Shown here piece by piece: positions 53,124 to 62,841 of a DNA stretch of 64,000 bases (position 1 is the stretch's first letter; every line of letters starts with the position of its first letter). Source of the stretch: Nesterenkonia sedimenti (GTDB lineage Bacteria; Actinomycetota; Actinomycetes; Actinomycetales; Micrococcaceae); NCBI RefSeq assembly GCF_012641515.1, contig NZ_JABAHY010000004.1, forward strand, positions 83,989-147,988, given 5' to 3'. The position numbers and the translations under genes were made by a program. Below the pieces are notes generated by a model. It saw only the letters and a program-made list of their open reading frames with translations, was not told the DNA's origin and made no database searches.

Positions 53124-53143
53124 GCAGAGTGCTAAGCGGGTCA
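53101..53143. promoter_or_regulatory. CIRCE element 2, perfect consensus with extended arms
   Basis: TTAGCACTC at 53109-53117, nine bases, then GAGTGCTAA at 53127-53135: an exact CIRCE. The arms extend by eight further paired bases (TGACCCGC and GCGGGTCA), giving a 17-bp perfect inverted repeat. It overlaps the -35 of the groES promoter and ends 33 bp before the benE start. Confidence 0.92.
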
Positions 53144-53175
53144 TAGTGTGACTGGCAGCGGTAGGCTCATTGGAC

Positions 53176-54333
53176 ATGGAAAGAGGAAGAGTATTCGCCA
53201 CGGGGCTGACGATTTCCCTAGTCGGCTTCTGCGGCACTTCCTCAGTTGTACTGGCTGGGCTGCAGAGCGCTGGTGCAACCCCGGGCCAGGCGGCCTCCGG
53301 ATTGGCCGCGCTGTGCCTGGTCCACGGACTGGCCATGTGGTGGATGGCCCAGCGGACCCGGATGCCGGTGGCCCTGGCCTGGTCGCTGCCCGGTGTGGCC
53401 CTGCTGGCCGCCGGAAGTGTCCCCGATGGCGGATGGCCGGCAGCAGTGGGGGCCTTCCTGGTCACCGGGGTGCTGATCATTCTCACAGGCCTCTGGCCCA
53501 CACTGGGCAGGCTGGTCAGTTCGATTCCAGCACCGATCGCTCAGGCGATGCTGGCCGGAGTGCTGGTTCCGCTGTGCCTGGCGCCGGTGAGCGGTGTCAT
53601 CGAAGAGCCGCTACTGGTAGTCCCAATCCTTGTGATCTGGCTTCTACTGATGCGCCTGGCCCCGCGCTGGGCAGCCCCGGCAGCGTTCTTAGTCGGCATC
53701 GTGCTGTTAATTGTCCTCGTGCTGCGCAGTGGGGAACAGGCCGGACCACTGTTGCCGACCCTGGAGCCGGTGATGCCTGCCTTCAGCTGGAGTGCGCTGA
53801 TCGGAATCACCGTGCCGCTGTATATCGTCACCATGGCCTCACAGAACGTACCCGGGGTCGCGATTCTCTCCTCCTATGGATACACCGCCCCCTGGCGGCA
53901 CACGATGTCGGTGACCGGGCTGGGCACAGTGATCGCAGCGCCATTCGGCGGTCATGCCATCAATTTTGCGGCAGTGACCCAGGCGATGGGTGCCTCCGCC
54001 GATGCGCATTCGGATCCTGGGCAACGGTGGCGGGCAGTGCGTGCCGCAGGGTTGGTCCAGGTTGGTCTGGCCGCATCAGCGACTGCCCTGACAACTCTGG
54101 TTGCGGTGGCCCCGGCGGTGCTGGCCGCGGTGGCAGGACTGGCGCTGCTGCCCTCGCTGGCCTCATCGCTGAGTGCGAGTATGAAGGCCAGCGAACCAGG
54201 ACTCCGCGAGGCAGCAGTGGTGACCTTCGTCGTTGCCGTCAGCGGCGTGACAGTCTTCGACATCGGAGCCGCCTTCTGGGCCCTGTTAGCTGGTCTGGCC
54301 GTCTACGCAGCCCTCCGCATCGGCCGCCGCTGA
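53176..54333 (+). CDS. benE: BenE-family benzoate/H+ symporter
   Basis: This 385-residue transporter is from ATG 53176 (MERGRVFATGLTISLVGF); a TTG at 53170 is possible. It is a 12-helix proton symporter of the BenE family, related to nucleobase transporters, with the typical ITVPLYIVTMASQNVPGVAILSSYGY segment and AAPFGGHAINFAAVTQAMGASADAHSDPGQRW with its amphipathic stretch. Annotated BenE members import aromatic acids, but no ring-cleavage genes are in the window, so its substrate is uncertain. It is divergent from groES and close to a perfect CIRCE, so it may be partly under HrcA control. Confidence 0.85.
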   Translation: MERGRVFATGLTISLVGFCGTSSVVLAGLQSAGATPGQAASGLAALCLVHGLAMWWMAQRTRMPVALAWSLPGVALLAAGSVPDGGWPAAVGAFLVTGVLIILTGLWPTLGRLVSSIPAPIAQAMLAGVLVPLCLAPVSGVIEEPLLVVPILVIWLLLMRLAPRWAAPAAFLVGIVLLIVLVLRSGEQAGPLLPTLEPVMPAFSWSALIGITVPLYIVTMASQNVPGVAILSSYGYTAPWRHTMSVTGLGTVIAAPFGGHAINFAAVTQAMGASADAHSDPGQRWRAVRAAGLVQVGLAASATALTTLVAVAPAVLAAVAGLALLPSLASSLSASMKASEPGLREAAVVTFVVAVSGVTVFDIGAAFWALLAGLAVYAALRIGRR

Positions 54334-54336
54334 GGC

Positions 54337-55584
54337 TCAATATACTTCTGGGGCGGCTTTGCGGTGCAGGCCGAGTTTGAAGCCCAGCCCGGCTGATGCC
54401 AACACGGCGGCACCGAAGACCCATCCTGACAGCGCCATGGCATGGGTGCCCGAGAGCAGCACACCAATCGTGCAGCCCAGCCCGATCATCGCGCCCCAGC
54501 CCAGCAGGAGACCGCCCAGCAGGGCGGTGGAGGAGTTCAGTGCCGTGGTCTTCTCAACCTTGACCCGCCGACCGCAGAGGGCGGCGATGAATGAGGCCAG
54601 AACAATCCCGAGGATCAGCCACCCATTGGTGGTGATGGTCTCCACCACCACCGCCACACAGCCGGCCAGACGCTCGTCCAGACCGGGCATAAAGGAATCC
54701 AGCCAGCCCAGTTCGGTCATCCCGGTACGGCTCAGCGAGGAGATCTGCTGGGTCACACCCAAAGGCGCATCCTTGTAATAGGCAAGGATTGCCAGCAGAC
54801 CCACACCGGTGCCGGTCATCAGAGTGGGCCAGCGGGTGAAGAACACCTGCCGGCGAATCTCGGTGGGAGTGACAGCCCGAGCCCCACGGCCCTCCATCGG
54901 TGGGTTCCACTTCATCAACCAGACACCGATGCCGATCAGAACACCCAACTGCAGCAGCACGGCCAGGGTGTAGCCATTGCCGGCGGGCAGCCAGGGCACC
55001 GGAGCCCCGAGGATGAAGCTGGAGTACATGAAGTCCCAGGACAAAAAGCCCAGCCCGAAGCCGATGACCACCCCTGCCAGGGCAGGAATGGAGCGCAGAT
55101 GGCCCTGGGGGAGTCGGTAGAGGTGGCCGGCGATGCAGCCACCGGAGATCACCATGCCCAGTCCGAAGGCCAGTCCAGCGATCACCAGGGCGATCGAGAC
55201 CGGGGCGATATGCGCGTCGGTGGGAGTGTTATCCGCAGAGGGGGTGGGCAGGCGGGTGGAGAAGATCATCGCGTAGCCGATCATGCCCACCACGATCGAG
55301 ATCAGAACGGCGTAGACGCCCCGGGAGTTCTTGAACTCGAACATATCCCGGAAGATGCAGAAGAAGCAGTACCGTCCGCGTTCGAACAGGATGCCCAGCC
55401 CCGCGCCGACCAGCAGCATCAGGGCAGCATTGGAGCCGCCCAGACCCTCACCGTCGGTGGCTGCCAGGTACCACGCCAGTCCCAGCAGCAACACGGCGAC
55501 ACCGCCCGCAATTGCTGTGCGGACGGTGTCGCCTCGAGTCCAGCCGAGGTCCTCCTCAGCTTCGACCTGTGTTGATGTTGTCAT
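54337..55584 (-). CDS. YeeE/YedE-family sulfur-compound transporter
   Basis: This 415-residue membrane protein has about ten helices. Characteristic Cys-containing loops of the family are present: GRYCFFCIFRDMFEF near residue 70, MVISGGCIAGHLYRLPQGH near 160, and GWGAMIGLGCTIGVLLSGTHAMALSGWVF near 375. The related TsuA (YeeE) imports thiosulfate through such conserved cysteines. It is behind a membrane-anchored rhodanese on the same strand (6-bp gap), so the two likely handle an external sulfane compound together. It is convergent with benE (3-bp gap). Confidence 0.9.
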   Translation of the reverse strand: MTTSTQVEAEEDLGWTRGDTVRTAIAGGVAVLLLGLAWYLAATDGEGLGGSNAALMLLVGAGLGILFERGRYCFFCIFRDMFEFKNSRGVYAVLISIVVGMIGYAMIFSTRLPTPSADNTPTDAHIAPVSIALVIAGLAFGLGMVISGGCIAGHLYRLPQGHLRSIPALAGVVIGFGLGFLSWDFMYSSFILGAPVPWLPAGNGYTLAVLLQLGVLIGIGVWLMKWNPPMEGRGARAVTPTEIRRQVFFTRWPTLMTGTGVGLLAILAYYKDAPLGVTQQISSLSRTGMTELGWLDSFMPGLDERLAGCVAVVVETITTNGWLILGIVLASFIAALCGRRVKVEKTTALNSSTALLGGLLLGWGAMIGLGCTIGVLLSGTHAMALSGWVFGAAVLASAGLGFKLGLHRKAAPEVY

Positions 55585-55590
55585 CAGGGG

Positions 55591-56766
55591 TTACTGCTGG
55601 CCCCAGAGTCCGGCGCGCTCTCCGGAGTTGTTGGCCACCGGAACGCCGACGCTGTTGCCCCATTCGGACCAGGAGCCGTCGTAGACCTTGACCTCTTCGC
55701 CCAGGATCTGGCTCAGCGCGTACCAGGTGTGGGAAGCGCGCTCGCCGATCCGGCAGTAGGCGATGATCGGCTTGTCGAAGTCGACACCAGCCTCTTCATA
55801 GATGGCGCGGATCTCTTCCTCGGGCAGGAACTCACCGGTCTCCTCGTCGACGATCTCAGTCCAGGTGACGTTGACCGAACCGGGGATGTGACCCCAGATG
55901 GAGGCACCTTCACCCTCGAAGATCTCAGGATCGACGCCGACCTCACCGTTGTGCTCCTCAGCGGAGCGGATATCGACCAGGTTGAACTCGCCGACATTCT
56001 CGCCATCGGCTGCTGCGTTCTCCTCTGCGATCTCCAGGACCTCCGGCTGGAAGGCGCGGATATCGTGGTTCTGCGGCTTCGCCTCGAAGTCGCCCTCGGG
56101 CACGGAGGGCACCTCTTCGACCAGCTCACGCTCGTCGTAGGCCTCCCATTTGTGCAGGCCGCCGTCGAGCAGCTTGACGTCTTCGACGCCGTAGAGGTTG
56201 AACACCCATGCGGCGTAGGCGGCGAACCAGTTGTTGTTATCGCCGTAGAGCACCACAGTGGTGTCATCGTTGATGCCCAGGGACTGGGCCAGTTCGGTGA
56301 ACTCATCGGCGTCGATGAACTCGCGGGTATTGGGCTGGGTGAACTCGCTGGACCACTCCACGTACTGGGCCTGCGGAATATGCGCCTCAGCGTAAGGGGT
56401 CAGTTCGGAGGTGGGCAGATCCTCGGAGACATCCAGCAGGACGATGCCCTGCTCGTAGAGATCGCCCTCATCCAGACGCTCGGCCAGCCAGTCGGTGGTG
56501 ACCAGAGGCTCATCGGTGTGGACGTCCTCATAGCCGCGGTTCTCACCGGGGATGTCCACCTCGTTGATGGTGGTGGCCGATTCTCCGCCGGCCTCGCCGG
56601 AGCTTGCTGCGGTGGTGGTTCCCTCATCCCCACCAGTTGAATTGGCGACCACAAAGCCGCCAGTTCCGGCCAGGGCAGCAGTGGCAATCACAGCGATCGC
56701 GAGTTTGCCGCCTGAGCTCTTCTGCGGGGTGCTGGAACCCTCAGCAGTCTTCTCTTCAGTGCTCAT
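55591..56766 (-). CDS. Exported, membrane-anchored sulfurtransferase (rhodanese)
   Basis: This 391-residue tandem rhodanese starts at ATG 56766 (a 56805 start is possible). The first 60 residues hold a membrane helix (LAIAVIATAALAGTGGFVVAN), then a Ser/Thr/Gly/Glu-rich linker. The N-terminal rhodanese domain is at residues about 85-215 and the active C-terminal domain at about 255-385, with the catalytic Cys in AYCRIGERASHTWYAL. It would transfer sulfur from thiosulfate or similar outside the membrane, next to the YeeE/YedE transporter gene that follows. Confidence 0.88.
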   Translation of the reverse strand: MSTEEKTAEGSSTPQKSSGGKLAIAVIATAALAGTGGFVVANSTGGDEGTTTAASSGEAGGESATTINEVDIPGENRGYEDVHTDEPLVTTDWLAERLDEGDLYEQGIVLLDVSEDLPTSELTPYAEAHIPQAQYVEWSSEFTQPNTREFIDADEFTELAQSLGINDDTTVVLYGDNNNWFAAYAAWVFNLYGVEDVKLLDGGLHKWEAYDERELVEEVPSVPEGDFEAKPQNHDIRAFQPEVLEIAEENAAADGENVGEFNLVDIRSAEEHNGEVGVDPEIFEGEGASIWGHIPGSVNVTWTEIVDEETGEFLPEEEIRAIYEEAGVDFDKPIIAYCRIGERASHTWYALSQILGEEVKVYDGSWSEWGNSVGVPVANNSGERAGLWGQQ

Positions 56767-56913
56767 GGTGTGCCTTTCAACAAAGTGGTGCAGTGCACAA
56801 CCCACTATGCGCGAATCCTTACAGCGTCTGCAGAGCAGGGTTCACATAAGGTCACATTGCCTGATGAGGTGGTTGGTGGATCACTGGAATTAGTTGGCAA
56901 GTAGACTTGTTGA

Positions 56914-58476
<1,563 letters not shown>

Positions 58477-58490
58477 GGAGTATCCGCACA

Positions 58491-59624
58491 GTGAATGAAA
58501 CCCAGATCGGCCTGGCCAAATCCGGACGGCGGGCCTGGGCGCTCGACGACGTCAACATCACGCCTTCGCGCCGCACCCGCTCGCCGCAGGATGTCTCCCT
58601 GGACTGGCAGATTGATGCCTATACCTTCTCGATGCCGGTGATTGGCGCGCCGATGGATTCGGTGATGAGCCCTGCCACTGCCATCGCCCTGGGCAAGCTG
58701 GGCGGGCTCGGGGTGCTGAACCTCGAGGGTCTGTGGACCCGGTATGAGAACCCTGAGCCGGTTCTGGAGGAGATCGCTCACCTGGAGGCCCAGGAGATCT
58801 CCCCGGCCAATACCCGTCGGCTGCAGGAGCTCTATGCCGAGCCGATCAAGGCTGAGCTGATCACTCAGCGCCTGGCCGAGATCCGGCAGGCTGGGGTGGT
58901 GGTCTCCGGTTCGCTGACCCCGCAGAACACCCAGGAGTTCTACCGCACCGTGGTCGATGCCGGGGTGGATATGTTCGTCATCCGCGGCACCACCGTCTCC
59001 GCTGAGCATGTCTCCGAGACGCAGAACCCGCTGAACCTCAAAGAGTTCATCTATGAGCTCGATGTGCCGGTGATCGTCGGAGGTGCCGCCGGTTATACCC
59101 CCGCACTTCACCTGATGCGCACCGGTGCAGCGGGTGTGCTGGTCGGTTTCGGCGGCGGCAGCGCGACGACGACCCACCGAGCTCTGGGCATCCGGGTGCC
59201 GATGGCCACTGCGATCAGTGACATCGCTGCAGCCCGCCGCGATTACCTCGATGAGTCCGGTGGCCGGTATGTGCATGTGATCGCCGATGGCGGCCTCGGC
59301 ACCAGCGGCGACATTGTGAAGGCACTGGCCATGGGCGCAGATGCCGTCATGCTGGGGGCGACCCTTGCCCGGGCCGAGGAAGCCCCCGGCCAGGGCTGGC
59401 ACTGGGGCCTGGAGGCTGTACACCCGAACTTCCCGCGTGGTCACCGCACCCGGGTGGGCACGGTTGCCTCCCTGGAAGAGGTTCTGCTGGGGCCGGGGCA
59501 CCACACCGACGGCTCCTCCAACCTCATGGGCGGACTGCGCCATGCGATGGCTGCCTGCGGCTATGTGGACCTGAAGTCCTTCCAGCGGGTCGATGCCACA
59601 GTGGCTCCCTCAGCCAAGCACTGA
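58491..59624 (+). CDS. guaB3: GuaB3-type IMP dehydrogenase paralogue
   Basis: This 377-residue paralogue of IMP dehydrogenase is found with guaB in actinobacteria. It lacks the CBS domains, and where GuaB has the catalytic Cys loop it reads FGGGSATTTHRALGI, with no Cys. The barrel segments VIGAPMDSVMSPATAIALGKLGGLGVLN and RRDYLDESGGRYVHVIADGGLGTSGDIVKALAMGADAVMLGA are intact. Its activity is uncertain. The GTG start at 58491 is in the normal position. Confidence 0.93.
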   Translation: MNETQIGLAKSGRRAWALDDVNITPSRRTRSPQDVSLDWQIDAYTFSMPVIGAPMDSVMSPATAIALGKLGGLGVLNLEGLWTRYENPEPVLEEIAHLEAQEISPANTRRLQELYAEPIKAELITQRLAEIRQAGVVVSGSLTPQNTQEFYRTVVDAGVDMFVIRGTTVSAEHVSETQNPLNLKEFIYELDVPVIVGGAAGYTPALHLMRTGAAGVLVGFGGGSATTTHRALGIRVPMATAISDIAAARRDYLDESGGRYVHVIADGGLGTSGDIVKALAMGADAVMLGATLARAEEAPGQGWHWGLEAVHPNFPRGHRTRVGTVASLEEVLLGPGHHTDGSSNLMGGLRHAMAACGYVDLKSFQRVDATVAPSAKH

Positions 59625-59653
59625 CACTGAGGACCGTAACCAACTCAACGTAG

Positions 59654-59702
59654 GAGAAGGGCGGGAACTCGGGCCTTTCGGCCTGGAGTTCCCGCCCTTC
59701 TC
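59654..59702. terminator. Intrinsic terminator after guaB3
   Basis: GAGAAGGGCGGGAACTC (59654-59670) pairs perfectly with 59686-59702 over 17 bp, with an inner small hairpin in the loop. It ends the guaB-guaB3 unit and serves the convergent nuclease gene as well. Confidence 0.85.
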
Positions 59703-59721
59703 GTATCTGCTGTTGCGTCCC

Positions 59722-61503
59722 TCAGGCGGTCTTGGACCGCTCGCTGGGAGTCTCAGTCGGCTCCTCAGTGGGTTCCTCTGTAGGTCCAGGCTCCTCTGTG
59801 GGGGTTGGCTCCTCCGTCGGTGTGGGGTCCGCGTCCTCTTCGAATGCGCCCTCGAAGTCCAGCACGTAGTCATGGCTGAAGAACTTCATATGTTCGGCAA
59901 TGAGGTCCTGGGCTTCCTCACCGGTCTCATAGAGATCCACAGTTCCCACATCCTGGATCACCCGGATCGTGGTGCCGTCCTCGAGGTTGGGCACCAGCGG
60001 CAGTGACTCATAGGAGCCTGTCCAGTCGTCCAGCTCAAGAGGGTTGACCGAGGCCACGGGCGCATCCTCGGTGTCTCCGGTCCAGCCGTAGATGGCGACC
60101 TCCTCATCGCCGTCCACCGGCTGGAAGATCGCAGCCATGGGCTCACGGGCGTTGGAGTAGATATCGGCCAGATCGTAGCCGTCGAGGGCACCGGAGTCGA
60201 GGTGCTCGACCCCCTCCTCGAAGAGGATCAGGGAGTCCACCAGCTCCACATTTTCGGGTCGGTAGATGTACCCGTTGCGGATGACGTCCTCGTTCTCGGG
60301 CACGGTGTCCACCGGCACGAAGTCCCAGGTGTCCTCACCTTCGACGGCGTTGAGGGCATCCACCAGCTGCTGGTGGGCGTAGTCGCGGTCTTCGCCGAAG
60401 TGGATGGAGTTTTCCATCTCCTGCAGGGCGACGACGTCGGAGTCCATCTCGATGATGGTGTTGACGATGCGGGACTGCTGAACGGCGAAGTGCTCTTCGG
60501 TATAGGCCCCACGTGGGGTGCAGTTATTTGCGGTGGTGGGGTTGCCGTGGCGGTCCTCGTGGTAGCCGCAGTCCTCGAACTGCTCACCCACATGGGGGAA
60601 GTAGTTGAGCACATTGAACCCGGCCAGTCGGATATCGCCGGCGCGTTCGGGCAGAACGGCGTCCTCGCGGGTGTTCTCGATGTTCACCGGTTCGGCATCT
60701 GGGTTGCCGGGCAGGAAGCTGGTGGGCTCGAACCGCCAGCCATCGTAGCGGTATTCCAGGATGACGTTGTCGTCGAAGTCCAGGCCCGCACCGACGCGGA
60801 CAGGCTGGTCCTCGCGGAGGTAGGGCAGGGGCATATGCCGGTCGAAGGCCCAACTGTTCCACCGGTTGCGTCCACCGTGGCCGAGGGTGATGAACTGTTC
60901 GGCATTCTCGGCGGCCAGATCTTCGGCCTCCGGGCCGGGGGCGTGGACTGCGGTGGGGGTCCACAGTGGTTCTGATCCGTCGACGACTCCGAGGACCCCG
61001 CCGACGTTATCGGCCACGGTCCAGTCTCCCTCGGGTGCGATCAGCATCCCGATGAAGGCCTCGCGCTCTGCGGGGCTGATGAATCCCTCGTAGGTATAGG
61101 GGAGGGGCTCGGCGGCCTCATGATCCTCGAGGACGTCGATGACGGCCCCGTTGAGGATCTGCAGCTGGGCTGATTCTTCGGCTCCAGTCTCATTCCAGGT
61201 GCCGACTGTTCCGGTGATCTCCACGTAGTCGCCGGTTTCGACCCCTTCGCCGTCCCAGCTGGTGCCCTGGTGGACGAAGATTGCGCAGGAGATCTCGTGA
61301 TCGGTGTAGTCCTCCTCGCCGCAGGCGGCCTCCTCCTGGATGTAGAAGCCGTCATGGGCGCGGGAGTCGTTCTCGGCGTCGTCGTATTTTGCGGTGACGA
61401 AACCGGAGACGGTGACATCCTCACCTTCCAACGGGCTCTGGAAGGATTCAGTCCAGTTCTCCCCGCGGACCTCGGAGATGCTGACCTCTTCGCCATCAGT
61501 CAA
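59722..61503 (-). pseudogene. Secreted nuclease of the ExeM/NucH type, damaged
   Basis: This 593-residue frame has an N-terminal OB-fold domain (about residues 25-110) and an endonuclease/exonuclease/phosphatase start: IRLAGFNVLNYFPHVGEQF, then SRIVNTIIEMDSDVVALQEMENS with the catalytic Glu, RNGYIYRPENVELVDS, and NAREPMAAIF. After that, the essential His (normally NHFKSKG), GDxN and SDHDP motifs are absent. The frame goes to an unrelated segment and ends in PTEEP-type repeats. There is also no signal peptide: TTG at 61503 is the first usable start and a stop precedes it at about 61509. ExeM homologues are longer. I regard it as broken at both ends. Confidence 0.65.
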
Positions 61504-61875
61504 GAGTCAGCGTCCTCAGTCAGTCATGCAAGTGATCCGCCCCGCGCGCAGGCCCAAAAAACTTAGGACTCCCTCTCGCGGCGGGGATGTGGGGAAGCCA
61601 TCCCGAGCGCTGCTGGATCGGCGTCTGTGCCTGGCGCGAACCTTTATAAGGTAATCAGGGCTGTGTGAACATCAGATGACGCGGGGTTGAAGATTACTCA
61701 GAAAGACCGACGACGACGCCGGCTTACTCCACAACTCCTACTGGAACGTTTCAGTGGTGGGCGTCCTCTGAGCGCTGATGGGCTCTACCTGGGGTTATTC
61801 GGTAACAACGGATGTAACACCCTGGGTGGTTTAATGCTCAGAGACCCGTAGAACTCCCGACCCTGAGGATGACTG
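61504..61875. other. Intergenic region without a gene
   Basis: These 372 bp lie between the damaged nuclease and the formamidase-type gene. Nothing on either strand looks like a gene. A lost signal-peptide region of the nuclease probably lies at its start. The formamidase ribosome-binding site GAGGA is at 61866. No clear operator or hairpin was seen. Confidence 0.55.
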
Positions 61876-62814
61876 ATGGCCAGCTTCGAAGTTCCCGCCG
61901 AATACAACTACCTCTGGACCACCCGCCATAAGCCCACTTTGGAGATCGGCAGCGGGGACACCATCAGCTTTGACCAGGTCCCGGAGGCCGCGGGCGGCCA
62001 ATTCGATGATTACCGGGCGGGGGATCCCATTCCGGAGCTGGACTTCGAGAGGCTCTACCCCATGCTGGGCCCCATCATGGTCGAAGGGGCCGAGCCCGGT
62101 GATGTGCTGGAACTGGAGCTGCTGGAGTATGAATCCCATGGCTGGGGCTGGACCGCGACCCTGCCCGGAATGGGACTTCTGGCTGAGGAGTTCGCCGATC
62201 CCCACCTGCATATCTGGGACTTCAAGGGCAGCTCCGCTGCGGACTTCAAAGGTGTGGCTTCAGTGCCGGTGCGTCCCTTCCTCGGGGTCCTGGCCAGCAC
62301 TCCCGACACCGATGAGCCCCAGGGTGTGATCCCGCCGGGGCATTTCGGCGGCAATATCGACTGCCGGGACCTCATCGCCGGAACCAAAGTCTTCCTTCCG
62401 GTCCAGACCCCGGGTGCTCGGCTGATGCTCTCTGATCCACATGCGGCCCAGGGTGATGGTGAAGTCTGTGTCTCTGCCATTGAGGCTCCGCTGGGCGGGC
62501 GGATGAAGGTGACCCTGCATAAGGGTTGGTCTATCCCTGCCCCGCAGTTCCAGACCCCCGGTCCGCTGCGTAGCGGGATCGAGGATAAGGGTTACTACGC
62601 CACCATGGGTGTGGGGCCTGATTTGATGGGCGCGGCGAAAGATGCCGTGCGCTACATGATCGACCATATGAGCAGGCGCTACGGTCTGGATCCCCTGGAT
62701 GCCTATGTTCTCTCCAGTGTGGCAGTGGATCTGAAGATCAGTGAGGTCGTCGACGCCCCCAACTGGGTGGTCAGCGCCTATCTGCCCCTGTCGATTATGA
62801 ACGAGGAGCGTTGA
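61876..62814 (+). CDS. Acetamidase/formamidase-family hydrolase
   Basis: This 312-residue FmdA/AmdA-type amidase cleaves short amides to acid and ammonia. The conserved core is seen in VEGAEPGDVLELELLEYE, PPGHFGGNIDCRDLIAGTKVFLPV, and SDPHAAQGDGEVCVSAIEAPL, whose His and Asp are the metal-binding residues. An ATG at 61876 follows GAGGA. It is a single-gene unit. It is a little shorter than the FmdA of methylotrophs, closer to the actinobacterial branch. The substrate is unproven. Confidence 0.88.
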   Translation: MASFEVPAEYNYLWTTRHKPTLEIGSGDTISFDQVPEAAGGQFDDYRAGDPIPELDFERLYPMLGPIMVEGAEPGDVLELELLEYESHGWGWTATLPGMGLLAEEFADPHLHIWDFKGSSAADFKGVASVPVRPFLGVLASTPDTDEPQGVIPPGHFGGNIDCRDLIAGTKVFLPVQTPGARLMLSDPHAAQGDGEVCVSAIEAPLGGRMKVTLHKGWSIPAPQFQTPGPLRSGIEDKGYYATMGVGPDLMGAAKDAVRYMIDHMSRRYGLDPLDAYVLSSVAVDLKISEVVDAPNWVVSAYLPLSIMNEER

Positions 62815-62841
62815 GGATCAGCTGAGCCTGCCGCCGAGGGC

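Noticed and set aside
53101-53143. Terminator between groES and benE
   Set aside because: The 17-bp hairpin contains an exact CIRCE consensus and no T tract, so an operator is the better reading.
53148-54380. 410-residue open frame overlapping benE in another frame
   Set aside because: It is rich in Arg, Gly and Ser and has no membrane helices. benE has 12 helices and family motifs.
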